The notes: generated from the letters alone by a model not told the origin. 64,000 nucleotides of DNA from Lactococcus ileimucosae (GCF_943193185.1 NZ_CALPDE010000008.1:18704-82703), one strand, 5' to 3'. Shown: positions 1 to 9,651, counted from the first letter of the stretch. Program-made: numbers and translations.

Positions 1-488
1 TCATCAAGGAAGCCCATGTTGAGCATCTCGTCTGCTTCATCAAGAATCAATGTTTCAAGATGTGAAAGGTCAAGTGCTTTACGCTTAAGCAAATCAACCA
101 TACGTCCTGGTGTACCAACAACGATATGGGCACCTGAGCGCAAGGCCTTGATTTGTTTTTCAATGCTTGAACCGCCAAACACTGTACGTACTTTAAGCCC
201 TTTAGATTTACCAAAACGGAAGAGCTCTTCCTGACCTTGCACAGCAAGTTCGCGTGTTGGTGCAACAACAAGCGCTTGAATGGCTTTATTTTCTGGATTA
301 ATTTTTTCGATAGTTGGGAGACCAAAAGCGGCTGTTTTCCCTGTCCCTGTCTGGGCTTGTCCAAGAACGTCACGTCCTGAGAGCGCTAACTGGATAGTTT
401 GCTCTTGGATGGGCGTTGGCTGTTTATAACCGATAGCTGTAAGAGTTTCGACAATGCCTTCTGAAAGGCCTAGTTCGTTGAATTTCAA
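1..488 (-). CDS. cshA: DEAD-box ATP-dependent RNA helicase, N-terminal part (cut by window edge)
   Basis: This is the first 162 codons of a DEAD-box RNA helicase; the rest lies beyond the left edge. Domain 1 is nearly complete and shows the Q motif (TPIQEQ, residues 25-30), Walker A (AQTGTGKT, 45-52), PTREL (77-81), GG (105-106), TPGR (126-129) and DEAD (150-153). Such helicases unwind structured mRNA and act in RNA decay and ribosome assembly in the cytoplasm. I place the start at a TTG codon at 488 because an AGGTG ribosome binding site lies six bases upstream and translation from there begins with the family-typical (M)KFNELGLSE. CshA is the best symbol from the overall look, but other lactococcal DEAD-box paralogues cannot be excluded without the C-terminal tail. 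Confidence 0.85.
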   Translation of the reverse strand, partial: MKFNELGLSEGIVETLTAIGYKQPTPIQEQTIQLALSGRDVLGQAQTGTGKTAAFGLPTIEKINPENKAIQALVVAPTRELAVQGQEELFRFGKSKGLKVRTVFGGSSIEKQIKALRSGAHIVVGTPGRMVDLLKRKALDLSHLETLILDEADEMLNMGFLD

Positions 489-613
489 TTGTTTCACCTA
501 TAATTTTCTAAATTTGCCCTTGGCAAATATGACGACCAAGCTCGAAAGCTCAGTTACAGGCGAAAAAATATTTGTCTTAACTCGCCTGAATATATAACTT
601 GACTATTATATCA
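489..613 (-). promoter_or_regulatory. Helicase promoter and structured leader of about 110 nt
   Basis: On the minus strand an extended -10 (TGATATAAT, plus-strand positions 605-613) predicts transcription from about 598, leaving a leader of about 110 nt before the TTG start. The leader can form at least two hairpins: an AGGCG/CGCCT stem, and ATTTGCC/GGCAAAT around 512-528 close to the ribosome binding site. A long structured leader is common on cold-responsive RNA helicase genes; regulation here is inference. Confidence 0.5.
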
Positions 614-682
614 TACTTTTAAAAATGTAAATGCTTACCACCTTTTCTTTTTTTAAATTTTTTTGAACACAAAGGAAAAAAC

Positions 683-705
683 CAAAAAAAGCCCACAAGG
701 GGCTT
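683..705 (-). terminator. Rho-independent terminator of prfC
   Basis: AAGCCC and GGGCTT form a stem around a 5-nt loop, followed on the minus strand by a run of seven T. It lies about 20 nt after the prfC stop codon. Confidence 0.85.
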
Positions 706-724
706 GTCCTGTATCAGAAAAGTA

Positions 725-2296
725 TTAAACAGAAAACTGCTCCATCAATTCCACATCGGGGTATTTATCTTTGAACCAGCGCATGGCAAAGTCATTTTCA
801 AAGAGGAAGAGTGGATGATCAAAACGGTCTTTAGCCAAGATATTTCGACTTGACGACATCTTCTCATCCAAGTCTTCTGGCCTAATCCAACGTACTGTTT
901 TACTCCCCAGCGGTGTCATAATGATTTCCGAATTGTATTCATTTTCCATACGGTGCTTGAAGACTTCAAACTGCAACTGACCGACCGCACCAAGCATGAT
1001 TTCTCCTGTTGTGTAGGTTTTATAGAGCTGAATGGCCCCTTCTTGCACCAGCTGTTCAATTCCTTTTTGGAAAGATTTTTGCTTCATGACGTTTTTTGCG
1101 GTCACACGCATAAAGAGCTCTGGTGTGAAAGTTGGCAGAGGTTCGAAAGGCGTTTTGAGTTTCCCTGTTGTCAGTGTATCCCCAACTTGGTAGGTCCCTG
1201 TATCGTAAACCCCAATGATATCACCCGCTACAGCATTTTCGACATTTTCACGGGATTCTGCCATAAACTGAGTCACGTTTGAAAGTTTGACTTGTTTGCC
1301 TGTACGGAGGAGCTTCACGCCCATTCCACGTTCAAATTCGCCAGAAACGATACGAACAAAAGCGATACGGTCACGATGGCGAATATCCATGTTGGCTTGA
1401 ATTTTGAAGACAAAGCCTGAGAACTCCTCACGCAGAGGATCGATAAGCTCACCCTCTACTGTTTTATGACCATTTGGCTCAGGTGCATAGGTCAAGAAAG
1501 TATCTAGGAAAGTTTCAACACCAAAGTCGGTCAAAGCTGAGCCAAAAAATACTGGCGTGAGCTGACCTGCAAGAACTTTCTTCTCATCAAATTCATTACC
1601 TGCATCAAGTAAAAGCTCTGCATCTTCCATAGCCTGTGCATAGAAAGGGTTATTTGTCAAAGGATGGCTGGCATCAATCTCGCCGTTTTCATCAAACTCA
1701 ATGAAACGTTCGCCGTTTTCAGGCTGATAAACCTCGATACGTTTGTTGTAGAAATCATAAAGTCCTTGGAAATTTTTCCCCATACCGATTGGCCAGTTCA
1801 TTGGCACGGAAGCGATACCTAAAATATCTTCCAATTCGCTCAGCAAGTCAAGCGGTTCACGCCCATCACGGTCCAATTTATTAATAAAGGTAAATACAGG
1901 AATACCACGGCGTTTTACAACTTGGAAAAGCTTTTTGGTCTGAGCCTCGATACCCTTGGCGCTGTCAATAACCATGACAGCAGCATCAACGGCCATCAAG
2001 GTACGATAAGTATCTTCTGAGAAGTCCTCGTGCCCTGGTGTATCCAAGATATTCACGCGCTTGCCCGCATAGTCAAACTGCATAACAGATGAAGTCACGG
2101 AAATCCCACGTTCTTTTTCAATATCCATCCAGTCGGACTTAGCAAAGTTACCTGTTTTACGTGCTTTGACCGTTCCGGCCTCGCGGATGGCTCCACCAAA
2201 TTTAAGGAGTTGTTCTGTTATTGTTGTTTTACCAGCATCCGGGTGACTGATGATGGCAAAGGTACGTCGTTTTTTTATTTCTTCTGCTCTATTCAT
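725..2296 (-). CDS. prfC: Peptide chain release factor 3 (GTPase)
   Basis: A 523-residue translational GTPase that recycles release factors RF1 and RF2 from the ribosome after peptide release. The N-terminus carries the G-domain motifs: G1 SHPDAGKTT (about 17-25), G3 DTPGHEDF, and G4 NKLD. The sequence continues through the RF3-type domains to a C-terminus rich in conserved blocks such as [15 protein letters not shown]. Length matches the family (about 520-530). An EF-G identity is excluded by the short length and the RF3-specific N-terminus [20 protein letters not shown]. The gene appears monocistronic, with its own terminator downstream. Confidence 0.97.
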   Translation of the reverse strand: MNRAEEIKKRRTFAIISHPDAGKTTITEQLLKFGGAIREAGTVKARKTGNFAKSDWMDIEKERGISVTSSVMQFDYAGKRVNILDTPGHEDFSEDTYRTLMAVDAAVMVIDSAKGIEAQTKKLFQVVKRRGIPVFTFINKLDRDGREPLDLLSELEDILGIASVPMNWPIGMGKNFQGLYDFYNKRIEVYQPENGERFIEFDENGEIDASHPLTNNPFYAQAMEDAELLLDAGNEFDEKKVLAGQLTPVFFGSALTDFGVETFLDTFLTYAPEPNGHKTVEGELIDPLREEFSGFVFKIQANMDIRHRDRIAFVRIVSGEFERGMGVKLLRTGKQVKLSNVTQFMAESRENVENAVAGDIIGVYDTGTYQVGDTLTTGKLKTPFEPLPTFTPELFMRVTAKNVMKQKSFQKGIEQLVQEGAIQLYKTYTTGEIMLGAVGQLQFEVFKHRMENEYNSEIIMTPLGSKTVRWIRPEDLDEKMSSSRNILAKDRFDHPLFLFENDFAMRWFKDKYPDVELMEQFSV

Positions 2297-2653
2297 TTTT
2301 CAAACCTATTCTTATCAAATTATATGCTTCTTAATTATAACAGAATTATCGTCTTGACTCTAGATTGATCTCCATGAGACTACGATAAACACAAAAAAAT
2401 TATAAGAAAGAGAGGGGTTCTCTCATACTATCCTAAAAGTCTTAAAACCCTTTGCAATTGACGCGTACTATAAAAAAAAATTAAAATAAAAAAACGGAAA
2501 ATTCCGTTTGTGAAATTGTGTAAAATCCATTTTTCATCACCCTTCTTTACCACTTTAAACATCACACCTCCTTCTTTCATGTCCTCTCTATCTTCAAATG
2601 ATTCTTATCCAAAAGAATTTCAACTGTGACTTAATATTTCTTAAGAATTTTTT

Positions 2654-2899
2654 TCAAAGAGTGAATCGCGTTTTTGTACAAAAAATTCCCCATCCAATTC
2701 CTAAAGCAAGTAGAACATAGACTGTTAAAATTCCCCACGCTTCTAAAGAAGGTATCTGCAACATAGGTACGGGTTGAGTAATAACATTTTTTCCAACATT
2801 CGAAAAAACATTCATCATTCCATTTTTAAAATCATATTTTCCAAAATTAGGTAATACTAGATCATAAAGTAAAAATAAAACAATGCTTATAACATACTT
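2654..2899 (-). pseudogene. C-terminal relic of an ABC-2-type membrane permease
   Basis: An 81-codon open frame with no usable start (bounded upstream by TAA) encodes two hydrophobic helices. One begins YVISIVLFLLYDLVLPNFGK and the other is AWGILTVYVLLALGIGWGIF; a short basic tail ends in TKTRFTL. The pattern of a helix, an extracytoplasmic loop, a last helix and a basic end resembles the C-terminus of ABC-2 permeases of bacteriocin or multidrug exporters. The upstream part and the ATPase gene are missing. Family assignment is by general look only. Confidence 0.4.
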
Positions 2900-3103
2900 T
2901 TAGCTGGCAGTTACAAGGCTTAAAAATCCCCATTCAGCAAAGATTTAATCCAATATTATAAATTGATACTTATTCATGTAAAATATGTCTTACCCGTGTA
3001 TAATCTTTTGTGAAATTCAAAAGCGTGTAGCCTTACGGAATAATGGCTCGCATGAAATTAGTAAGAAGCGTTCACCAAGCAATAAAAAGTGTATATATAA
3101 AAT

Positions 3104-3138
3104 AAAGAGCTGCATGATTTTGATGCAACTCTTTGTTT
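3104..3138 (+). terminator. Orphan plus-strand terminator
   Basis: AAAGAGcTGCAT and ATGCAaCTCTTT form an 11-pair stem with one mismatch, followed by GTTTTGT. No protein gene precedes it on the plus strand. A TATAAT at 2999-3004 could start a transcript of roughly 130 nt that ends here. Confidence 0.55.
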
Positions 3139-3243
3139 TGTATGTGTGTTTATATATAAATATTCAAGAGAAAACTTGCTGAGAAATAGCTTATACGACT
3201 CTGATAGCGTGTTATCCTATGTACAATAACAGTACAGCCTGCT

Positions 3244-3687
3244 TCAATTCATCAAAAGTGCAACAAGGATTCCTAAAATAGCACCGCCAAGCACCTGTAC
3301 TGGCGTATGTCCCAGTAATTCCTTCAGCGCTTTTTCTGCATTGATCTTGGGGCTCTCAATCGTTTTGATAATGATATTCAGGATATAAGCATGCGTTCCT
3401 GCTTGACGTCGAATCCCCTGCGCATCATACATCACCACAAAAGCAAAAACTGTTGCTACCGCAAAAATAGGCGAGTCAAAGCCTTGCGATAAGCCCGTTG
3501 CTGTTGTCATCGAAACAACTAAAGCACTGTGGGAACTCGGCATACCTCCTGTCGCAAAAAGCAAGCTCCAATCCAGCTTTTTATAACGAAATACATCAAC
3601 GATAATTTTAATTGTTTGTGCAGCAAACCACCCTACTAAAGCCGTTAGTAATATCTGGTTACTTATAATTTCTTTAAAAAAATTCAT
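3244..3687 (-). CDS. DUF212 (YuiD-type, divergent PAP2 family) membrane protein
   Basis: A 147-residue integral membrane protein of the DUF212 family, distantly related to PAP2 phosphatases. Three conserved blocks are visible: GGMPSSHSALV (about 47-57), YDAQGIRRQAG (about 88-98) and LLGHTPVQVLGGA near the C-terminus. Three to four hydrophobic helices separate them. The start is well defined by GGGGGAT four bases upstream of ATG. The true substrate of this family is not established; phosphatase activity on lipid phosphates is only inferred from the PAP2 relationship. Confidence 0.85.
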   Translation of the reverse strand: MNFFKEIISNQILLTALVGWFAAQTIKIIVDVFRYKKLDWSLLFATGGMPSSHSALVVSMTTATGLSQGFDSPIFAVATVFAFVVMYDAQGIRRQAGTHAYILNIIIKTIESPKINAEKALKELLGHTPVQVLGGAILGILVALLMN

Positions 3688-3814
3688 CGTATCCCCCTTC
3701 TCTTGCCATAAAAATTTTCAAAATAAACTATAAATCCTTAACTTCATTTTATATCATTTATAGAGATTTCAAAAGTAAAACAGTATATCTTCGCTATTTC
3801 TCTGCTTCTATCTA

Positions 3815-3838
3815 AAAAACCACACCATTTGGTGCAGT
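3815..3838 (-). terminator. Terminator of the peptide transporter operon
   Basis: CTGCACC/GGTGTGG stem with a 4-nt loop, followed on the minus strand by TTTTTT, directly after the oppF stop codon. Confidence 0.8.
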
Positions 3839-3845
3839 TTATTTC

Positions 3846-4781
3846 TTAAGCTGTTGCAATTTTTCTGTATTCAGCAGCTTCTTCTTCAGTTGATAAAACA
3901 AAGTGTCCTGGAGTGATTTCGCGAAGCTCACGCGGCTGTCCATCCAGCTCAGCTGTTGGATCGTAAGACTGAGGTACACGACTGCGCTCTGAGATTGGAT
4001 CTGGTGCAGGAATCGCACTCAATAATGATTTTGTATAAGGGTGTAGGGCATGGTTATACACTTGATCTGAAGTCCCCACTTCAAGAATTTTCCCCCAGTG
4101 CATAACACCGATGCGGTCCGAAATATATTTAACCATTGATAAGTCGTGGGCGATAAAAAGATAGGTGAGTCCTTCTTTTTCTTGGATGTCACGCATCAAG
4201 TTGACAACCTGAGCTTGAATAGAGACGTCCAATGCCGAAATTGGCTCATCAGCTACAATAAATTTAGGATTCACTGCCAAAGCGCGGGCAATACCGATAC
4301 GTTGACGTTGTCCACCAGAAAACTCATGAGGATAACGTGTCATATGATCTTGATTAAGTCCTACCAATTGGAGCAATTCTTTAACTTTTTCTGTGCGTTC
4401 TTCTGGGGTTTTAGCTAACCCATTAACGTCAATCCCTTCAGCAATGATGTCCTTAACACGCATTCTGCCATTCAATGATGCTTGCGGATCTTGGAAAATC
4501 ATCTGTACCTTTTCACGGAATTTTTTCAGCTCAGTTCCTTTAATCTTGCTGACATCCTTGCCATTGAAATGAATTTCACCTTTATGAATGTCATAAAGCT
4601 TTAGAATTGCACGACCAATTGTCGTTTTACCAGAACCTGATTCACCTACAAGACCAAATGTTTCTCCCTCATAGATATGAAAAGAAACGTCGTTGATGGC
4701 TTTATTGACATTCTTTTTACCCTTGTTGAAAACCAGGTCAACACCCTTGAATTCGACAAGCTTTTTTCTTTCTTCAGTCAT
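3846..4781 (-). CDS. oppF: Oligopeptide ABC importer, ATPase subunit F
   Basis: A 311-residue ABC ATPase that, with OppD, powers peptide uptake. It shows Walker A GESGSGKTT (about 45-53), the Q-loop region MIFQDPQASLN, signature SGGQRQR, Walker B FIVADEPIS and the H-loop IAHDLS. The C-terminal extension has the Opp/Dpp pattern HPYTKSLLSAIPAPDP. Its ATG overlaps the stop codon of oppD by one base (TAATG), so the two are translationally coupled. It is the last gene of the operon, followed by a terminator. A dipeptide-type (Dpp/Opt) role is equally possible; see the binding protein. Confidence 0.93.
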   Translation of the reverse strand: MTEERKKLVEFKGVDLVFNKGKKNVNKAINDVSFHIYEGETFGLVGESGSGKTTIGRAILKLYDIHKGEIHFNGKDVSKIKGTELKKFREKVQMIFQDPQASLNGRMRVKDIIAEGIDVNGLAKTPEERTEKVKELLQLVGLNQDHMTRYPHEFSGGQRQRIGIARALAVNPKFIVADEPISALDVSIQAQVVNLMRDIQEKEGLTYLFIAHDLSMVKYISDRIGVMHWGKILEVGTSDQVYNHALHPYTKSLLSAIPAPDPISERSRVPQSYDPTAELDGQPRELREITPGHFVLSTEEEAAEYRKIATA

Positions 4782-5842
4782 TATTCAGCATTTCCCTTCA
4801 TTTTCATTTCTTCCCAACGCGCCCAACGCTGTTGGATATTTTCAGATGGTGTTACCTTTGGTGAACGCTCATCTAAGAGCCATGATTTCACTTGATGTGT
4901 AGGTGAAATTTCAAAGTATGGCGGTGCTTCTTCAAAGTCAATTTCCAAAGCATATTGGTTACGGACAGCAAAAGCATCACCTTTTGGCGGATGGAGCAGA
5001 TCAGGAGGTGTTCCCGGAATTGATACAAGTCGTTCAACATCTGTGTCAACAGTTGGCATTGAGTCTAAGAGTCCCCATGTATAAGGATGTTGTGGGTTGT
5101 AGAAAATTTCCTCCACAGTCCCGTATTCCACAATCTCTCCGGCATACATAACGGCAACACGGTCAGCAAAACCTGCAACGACACCCAAATCATGAGTGAT
5201 AAAGATGATTGAGGATTCGATACGCTGTTGCAGCTCTGCCATCATGTGCATAATCTGTGCTTGAATCGTTACATCCAAGGCTGTTGTTGGCTCATCTGCA
5301 ATAAGAATTTCTGGATCAGCAGCAAGAGCAATCGCGATTACCGCACGTTGACGCATCCCACCAGACCATTGGTGAGGATAGTCGTTGATGTGCTGCTCAC
5401 TTTGAGGAATCCCTACGGCTTTCATCAACTCTAAGGCTTTCGCCAAAGCATCTTTTTTCTTCATCCCTTTATGCTTAATTAAAGGTTCCGCAATTTGATT
5501 TCCAATACGCATGGTTGGGTCCAATGAAGTCATCGGATCTTGGAAAATCATTGAAATCTCATTGCCTCGGATTTTTTGCCAATCTTCTTCTTTGATGTCA
5601 AGCAGATTACGACCTTTAAAAAGGATTTCGCCTTTAGGTATTTCAGCGTTGGCTGCATTTAATCCCATCAAGGTTTTGTTTGTTACAGATTTACCTGAAC
5701 CTGATTCACCAACAATAGCTAAGGTTTCACCTTTTTTCAAGTCAAAGGAAACATCACGGATGGCTTTCACCTTTCCAGCATATGTTTTGAAATTGACATG
5801 CAGATTTTTTACTTCAAGTACTTTTTCTTCTTTTTCAGTCAT
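4781..5842 (-). CDS. oppD: Oligopeptide ABC importer, ATPase subunit D
   Basis: A 353-residue ABC ATPase, partner of OppF. Walker A is GESGSGKS, the Q-loop is MIFQDPMTSLDPTMRIG, the signature SGGMRQR, Walker B ILIADEPTTALD, and the H-loop FITHDLGV. The C-terminal oligopeptide-transporter domain includes HPYTWGLLDSMP and a segment around IPGTPPDLLHPPKGDAFAVR. OppD proteins often carry iron-sulfur cysteines here; none are obvious in this copy. The start is supported by GAGGA a few bases upstream. It sits 16 bp after oppC and overlaps oppF. Confidence 0.93.
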   Translation of the reverse strand: MTEKEEKVLEVKNLHVNFKTYAGKVKAIRDVSFDLKKGETLAIVGESGSGKSVTNKTLMGLNAANAEIPKGEILFKGRNLLDIKEEDWQKIRGNEISMIFQDPMTSLDPTMRIGNQIAEPLIKHKGMKKKDALAKALELMKAVGIPQSEQHINDYPHQWSGGMRQRAVIAIALAADPEILIADEPTTALDVTIQAQIMHMMAELQQRIESSIIFITHDLGVVAGFADRVAVMYAGEIVEYGTVEEIFYNPQHPYTWGLLDSMPTVDTDVERLVSIPGTPPDLLHPPKGDAFAVRNQYALEIDFEEAPPYFEISPTHQVKSWLLDERSPKVTPSENIQQRWARWEEMKMKGNAE

Positions 5843-5858
5843 TTTACTTCCTCATTTC

Positions 5859-6893
5859 TTAGTCTTGGCCTGATTTTGGATCAAAAGCGTCACGTAAGCC
5901 ATAACCAAAGAGGAAGAAGGCAAGTGACAAGAGTGACAAGACTACTGCAGGTACTGCAACTTGGAATGGATAGAATTGCAAACTTTGAATACCGTCAGAA
6001 ATCAATGAACCCAATGATGCTGTTGGCGGTTTAACACCTAAGTTAATCGCAGAAAGAACAGCTTCAAAGAAGATGACTGACGGAATATCGAACATAATTT
6101 GTACGATAATAACACCCAGCATATTTGGAATAAGGTGTTTTACCATAATCTTGAATGGGCTTGCACCTAGAGTTTTCGCTGCAAGTACAAACTCACGTTC
6201 TTTCAGCGACAGGGTCATGTTTCTTACCTGCCGGGCAATCCCTGTCCAGATAAAGAGACCAATAGCCAAGACAATTGAAATTATCCCTTGACCTAGCAAA
6301 AGCCCGAACATGGTTACAATAACTAAACTTGGAATAGAGCTAATGATTTCGATGATACGTTGCATCACTGTATCAACTTTTCCACCAACCCATCCTGAGA
6401 TTAATCCATAAGTGATCCCTATGAGCACATCAAAGACGATAGAGGCGAAGGCGATAATCAAAGAAATACGTAAACCAACGATTGTACGTTTGGCAATCGA
6501 GCGTCCCAAAGCATCTGTACCAAAGATGAATGATTTGCCTTCTGGGACATTTTGAACCTTGTACATGTCTTCCGCAATCGTACTTCCTGGTGCTGCAAAA
6601 TTACCATTCCACCCAGGAATATTAAGATTTCCGAGTTTAGGTGGCAAGTTCTTATAAATTTGCACCTCATTAGGGTCAAAATGATTTGCCTCTGATTGAG
6701 GGACCAAAACTGTCGAAACTGCAGAGAACAGGAGCGTGAAAACAACGAGAATCATCGCTACCATCGCTACCTTATTTTTCTTGAAACGGCGCCAAGCATC
6801 TTGCCAGAAAGTGAGGGCAGGTTTCGCAATCATTTCACTCGCTTCAAAATCACGCTGTGTTACAAGTTTAAATTTACTGTTAATATTTTCCAT
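5859..6893 (-). CDS. oppC: Oligopeptide ABC importer, permease subunit C
   Basis: A 344-residue membrane permease of the BPD type. After a cytoplasmic N-terminus with the OppC_N pattern (KPALTFWQDAWRRFKKNKVA), a first helix is followed by an extracytoplasmic domain of about 80 residues and then five helices. The coupling EAA motif is visible as EREFVLAAKTLGASPFKIMVKHLIPNM (given here as the block near residues 225-251). A very strong AGGAGGGGAG ribosome binding site precedes the ATG. It lies between oppB and oppD with 15-16 bp gaps, which indicates one transcript. Confidence 0.92.
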   Translation of the reverse strand: MENINSKFKLVTQRDFEASEMIAKPALTFWQDAWRRFKKNKVAMVAMILVVFTLLFSAVSTVLVPQSEANHFDPNEVQIYKNLPPKLGNLNIPGWNGNFAAPGSTIAEDMYKVQNVPEGKSFIFGTDALGRSIAKRTIVGLRISLIIAFASIVFDVLIGITYGLISGWVGGKVDTVMQRIIEIISSIPSLVIVTMFGLLLGQGIISIVLAIGLFIWTGIARQVRNMTLSLKEREFVLAAKTLGASPFKIMVKHLIPNMLGVIIVQIMFDIPSVIFFEAVLSAINLGVKPPTASLGSLISDGIQSLQFYPFQVAVPAVVLSLLSLAFFLFGYGLRDAFDPKSGQD

Positions 6894-6908
6894 TTTCTCC
6901 CCTCCTTC

Positions 6909-7826
6909 CTAGTCTAAACGCACACGTGGATCAACAAAGGCTGTAATAATATCTGTGATTAAAATCATCGCCATCAGCATCACAGCATAGACGATTGTCG
7001 TCCCCATGATGACAGGGAAATCCTTTGAAGGAATAGACTGAACAAACTGTTGACCGATACCTGGGATTGAGAAAATAGTCTCAATCAGAACTGATCCTGT
7101 CAAAAGTCCTGCACTCATCGGTCCAATAAGTGTCAACATCGGAATCAAAGAGTTACGAATTGCATGTTTCCAAAGTACTTCACGATCGGATAAACCTTTA
7201 GCCCGAGCCAGCAAGATATAATCTGATGAAAGAGATTCAATCATTTGGGCACGGACGAAGCTCATCACCTGAGACATTGGAGCAAAGGATAGGGCTAACG
7301 CTGGCAATATTGTTTGGGCAAATGTCCCCCAACCTGATACAGGTAAGAGCTGCCAAGTGTAACCAAAGTAAAGAAGGAGCAAAGTACCTACGATGAAAGA
7401 AGGAACAGAGAAGAACACTGTTGAGATAATACTCAAAAGACCGTCAATCCAAGTGTTTTTAAAACGTGCTGCAACAACACCAAAGAACACTCCCGCAACA
7501 ACACCGATAAGAAGCGCTTCAAAACCAAGCTGGGCTGAAACAGGTAAGCGCTGTGCAATCATTGTGCTTACTGGTTGATTCGCAAAGGTAAATGAAGTTC
7601 CAAAATTACCTGTGAAGGCATTTTGCAGGTAGATAAAATACTGAACAATCAACGGTTTATCTAAACCATATGCGGCATTCAACTGTTGAATTTGCTCTGG
7701 TGTTAATTTAGGGTTATTAAAAGGCGTTCCCGGCATAACCTGCATCAGGAAGAAAGTTGCCGTAATAACCACAAATAATGTCAAGAGCATCAATAAGATA
7801 CGTTTTACAAGATATTTAGCTAACAT
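6909..7826 (-). CDS. oppB: Oligopeptide ABC importer, permease subunit B
   Basis: A 305-residue BPD permease that pairs with OppC. The N-terminus MLAKYLVKRILLM leads into the first helix, and the typical MPGTPF motif follows. The EAA loop is visible as SDYILLARAKGLSDREVLWK. I prefer the ATG at 7826 over a GTG at 7850: the AAGGAA ribosome binding site lies inside the longer frame and at proper distance from 7826. A 73-bp gap separates it from the binding-protein gene upstream. Confidence 0.92.
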   Translation of the reverse strand: MLAKYLVKRILLMLLTLFVVITATFFLMQVMPGTPFNNPKLTPEQIQQLNAAYGLDKPLIVQYFIYLQNAFTGNFGTSFTFANQPVSTMIAQRLPVSAQLGFEALLIGVVAGVFFGVVAARFKNTWIDGLLSIISTVFFSVPSFIVGTLLLLYFGYTWQLLPVSGWGTFAQTILPALALSFAPMSQVMSFVRAQMIESLSSDYILLARAKGLSDREVLWKHAIRNSLIPMLTLIGPMSAGLLTGSVLIETIFSIPGIGQQFVQSIPSKDFPVIMGTTIVYAVMLMAMILITDIITAFVDPRVRLD

Positions 7827-7899
7827 ATAATAATTCCTTAATAAAAACACGAAAAGTAGGCCTAATAAGCCCTACTTGTTCGTTTGATGTTAGTGCCTA

Positions 7900-9573
7900 C
7901 TATTTTTCGATGTAAACACCTTTGAGATCGTAAGTCAAACCTGTTGAGTTAAATTGCAAACCTTTAAGGTGTGGGTTACGAAGGACTGGTGTTGAACGGA
8001 AGTACATTGGGTTGATGCTTGACTCATCAAAGAGCGCTGCTTCTGCATCTTTGTAAGCTTGATCACGAGCTTTATCGTCCAATACTACTGGCACTGTTGA
8101 TGCTTTTGTCCAAGCTGCTTGGTAGGCAGGATTAACAAACTTACCATCGTTATAACCTGAGCCATCTGCAAAGAGTTGCAAGAATGTTGATGGTTCAGCA
8201 TAGTCACCGCCCCAAAGTGAGAGAACCACATCAAAGTTTTGGTTCTTCGAATCTTTCAAACGTTGTTGGAAAGGTACGATTTTTTGAGTAAGTGTCAAAC
8301 CTGGCAATGTTTTAGAAAGTGAAGCTTGCAAGAAATCAGCGATAGATTTTGAAACTGGCGCATCAGCATCAGTTGTATACTGGAGATTCAGTGATGTTAC
8401 ACCGACTTCTTTCAAACCTTTTTCCCAAAGTTCTTTTGCTTTCGCAGCATCGTAGTTGTAATCTTGTTTAGCAAATTCAGCGAAGTCTTTACCATCTGCT
8501 GTTACTGACATGCCTGCTGGTGTAAAGGTTTGTGCCACTGTACCTGCTGGGATGAATTGATCAACAATAGCTTTACGGTCAGTTGCTAAGTTAAGAGCTT
8601 CACGGATATTTTTATTTTGAAGTGCTTTGGCTACTTCTGGACTTGTTGTACCGCCACCAGATTGATTATATTGAAGATAAGCAGTTGTTGCTTCTTTTAG
8701 AACAACAAGGTCCTTACCGTCGTTGTAACCTTTGTTGGCATTATACAAATCCATAGTACCCAAGGCCGCTTGGTCTAACTTACCTTGTTTAAAGAGCTGA
8801 ACAGCTGTGTTTGGATTTGATTGAACAGTGTAGTCGATTTCCTCTGATTTTACATTGTCTTTGTCATAGTAGTCAGGGTTTTTCACAAGTGAGTAGCTGT
8901 TGTTTGTTCCTGTCCATCCTGCATCTTTCTTGAACATGAATGGTCCAGAGTAAACAACTTTATCAGATGAAGTACCGTACTGTTTACCAAATTCTTCAAC
9001 TGCAGATTTGTTTACAGGTTTGTAAACGCCATTAGCAAGAAGGAATTTGAAGTAAGGCGTTGGCTGTGTCAAAGTAACTACAAGCTCATGATCACCATTT
9101 GCTTTTACGCCCAACTCATTGAGATCTTTAATCTTACCTGTGTTGATTTCATTCGCATTTTTGATGTTCCCCAACAAGTAAGCATATTGTGAACCTGTTT
9201 CTGGGTTTACAGCACGCTGCCATGAATAAAGGAAATCCTTTGCTGTCAATGAATCACCGTTTGACCATTTGAGACCGTCACGCAAAGTAATCGTGTATGT
9301 CAAACCGTCATCTGATACTTTAATATCTGATGCCAAAGCGTTTTGAGCAACACCTTTGTCGTCAACACGTGTCAAACCTTCTTGTACATTTCCGATAAAG
9401 AGATTTGAATACGCATCTGTCGCCAAACCTGAATCCAATGTCGCAATGTTCGTAGGAACTGAGAGTTGGGGATTGGCTGTTTTTGAGTCCCCCCCGCCAT
9501 TTCCACAAGCTGCTAGGAGCCCTACCGAAGCCAGGGCAACTGTTCCTAATGATACTTTTTTCCAATTATCCAT
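7900..9573 (-). CDS. oppA: Peptide-binding lipoprotein (OppA/DppA family, SBP family 5)
   Basis: A 557-residue extracellular solute-binding protein that delivers peptides to OppBC. The signal peptide ends in the lipobox LLAAC (Cys at about 22), followed by a flexible GNGGGDS linker. The SBP-5 hallmark region (LTYTITLRDGLKWSNGD) is seen near residues 92-108. In gene order (A-B-C-D-F) and general appearance it is closer to the lactococcal Dpp/Opt di- and tripeptide system than to oppDFBCA, so substrate size is uncertain. It is the first gene of the operon, with its own promoter and a CodY-like box. Confidence 0.9.
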   Translation of the reverse strand: MDNWKKVSLGTVALASVGLLAACGNGGGDSKTANPQLSVPTNIATLDSGLATDAYSNLFIGNVQEGLTRVDDKGVAQNALASDIKVSDDGLTYTITLRDGLKWSNGDSLTAKDFLYSWQRAVNPETGSQYAYLLGNIKNANEINTGKIKDLNELGVKANGDHELVVTLTQPTPYFKFLLANGVYKPVNKSAVEEFGKQYGTSSDKVVYSGPFMFKKDAGWTGTNNSYSLVKNPDYYDKDNVKSEEIDYTVQSNPNTAVQLFKQGKLDQAALGTMDLYNANKGYNDGKDLVVLKEATTAYLQYNQSGGGTTSPEVAKALQNKNIREALNLATDRKAIVDQFIPAGTVAQTFTPAGMSVTADGKDFAEFAKQDYNYDAAKAKELWEKGLKEVGVTSLNLQYTTDADAPVSKSIADFLQASLSKTLPGLTLTQKIVPFQQRLKDSKNQNFDVVLSLWGGDYAEPSTFLQLFADGSGYNDGKFVNPAYQAAWTKASTVPVVLDDKARDQAYKDAEAALFDESSINPMYFRSTPVLRNPHLKGLQFNSTGLTYDLKGVYIEK

Positions 9574-9623
9574 GTAACATCCTCTTTCTATTTGATTTAT
9601 TCGACAACACCTTATTTGTTTAG

Positions 9624-9638
9624 TATTGTCTGAAAATT
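9624..9638 (-). promoter_or_regulatory. Probable CodY box upstream of oppA
   Basis: The minus strand reads AATTTTCAGACAATA, two mismatches from the CodY consensus AATTTTCWGAAAATT. It lies 14 nt downstream of the oppA -10 element, a position suited to repression by branched-chain amino acid-loaded CodY. Regulation of lactococcal opp/dpp genes by CodY is established; this site is a prediction. Confidence 0.6.
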
Positions 9639-9651
9639 TATTATGTTCTCT

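Larger units (their letters stand above)
2297..3243. other. Intergenic stretch of 947 bp with decayed sequence
   Basis: No intact gene of normal length is convincing here. The minus strand holds a relic of a membrane permease (2654-2899) and two hairpins: one at 2408-2424, followed on the minus strand by a T-rich tract, and a perfect AAACGGAA/TTCCGTTT stem around 2490-2515. A short minus-strand frame at 2428-2562 has a strong AGGAGG but runs through the second hairpin. The plus strand holds a good terminator at 3104-3138 without a visible gene before it. Confidence 0.6.

Noticed and set aside
2428..2562. Minus-strand 44-codon frame with AGGAGG upstream
   Set aside because: A terminator-like hairpin lies inside the frame and the spacing to ATG is short; peptide composition (long FF/IL tail over a T-rich tract) looks like read-through of noncoding sequence.
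2985..3182. Plus-strand 65-codon frame
   Set aside because: No ribosome binding site, odd composition, and it runs through a terminator hairpin at 3104-3138.
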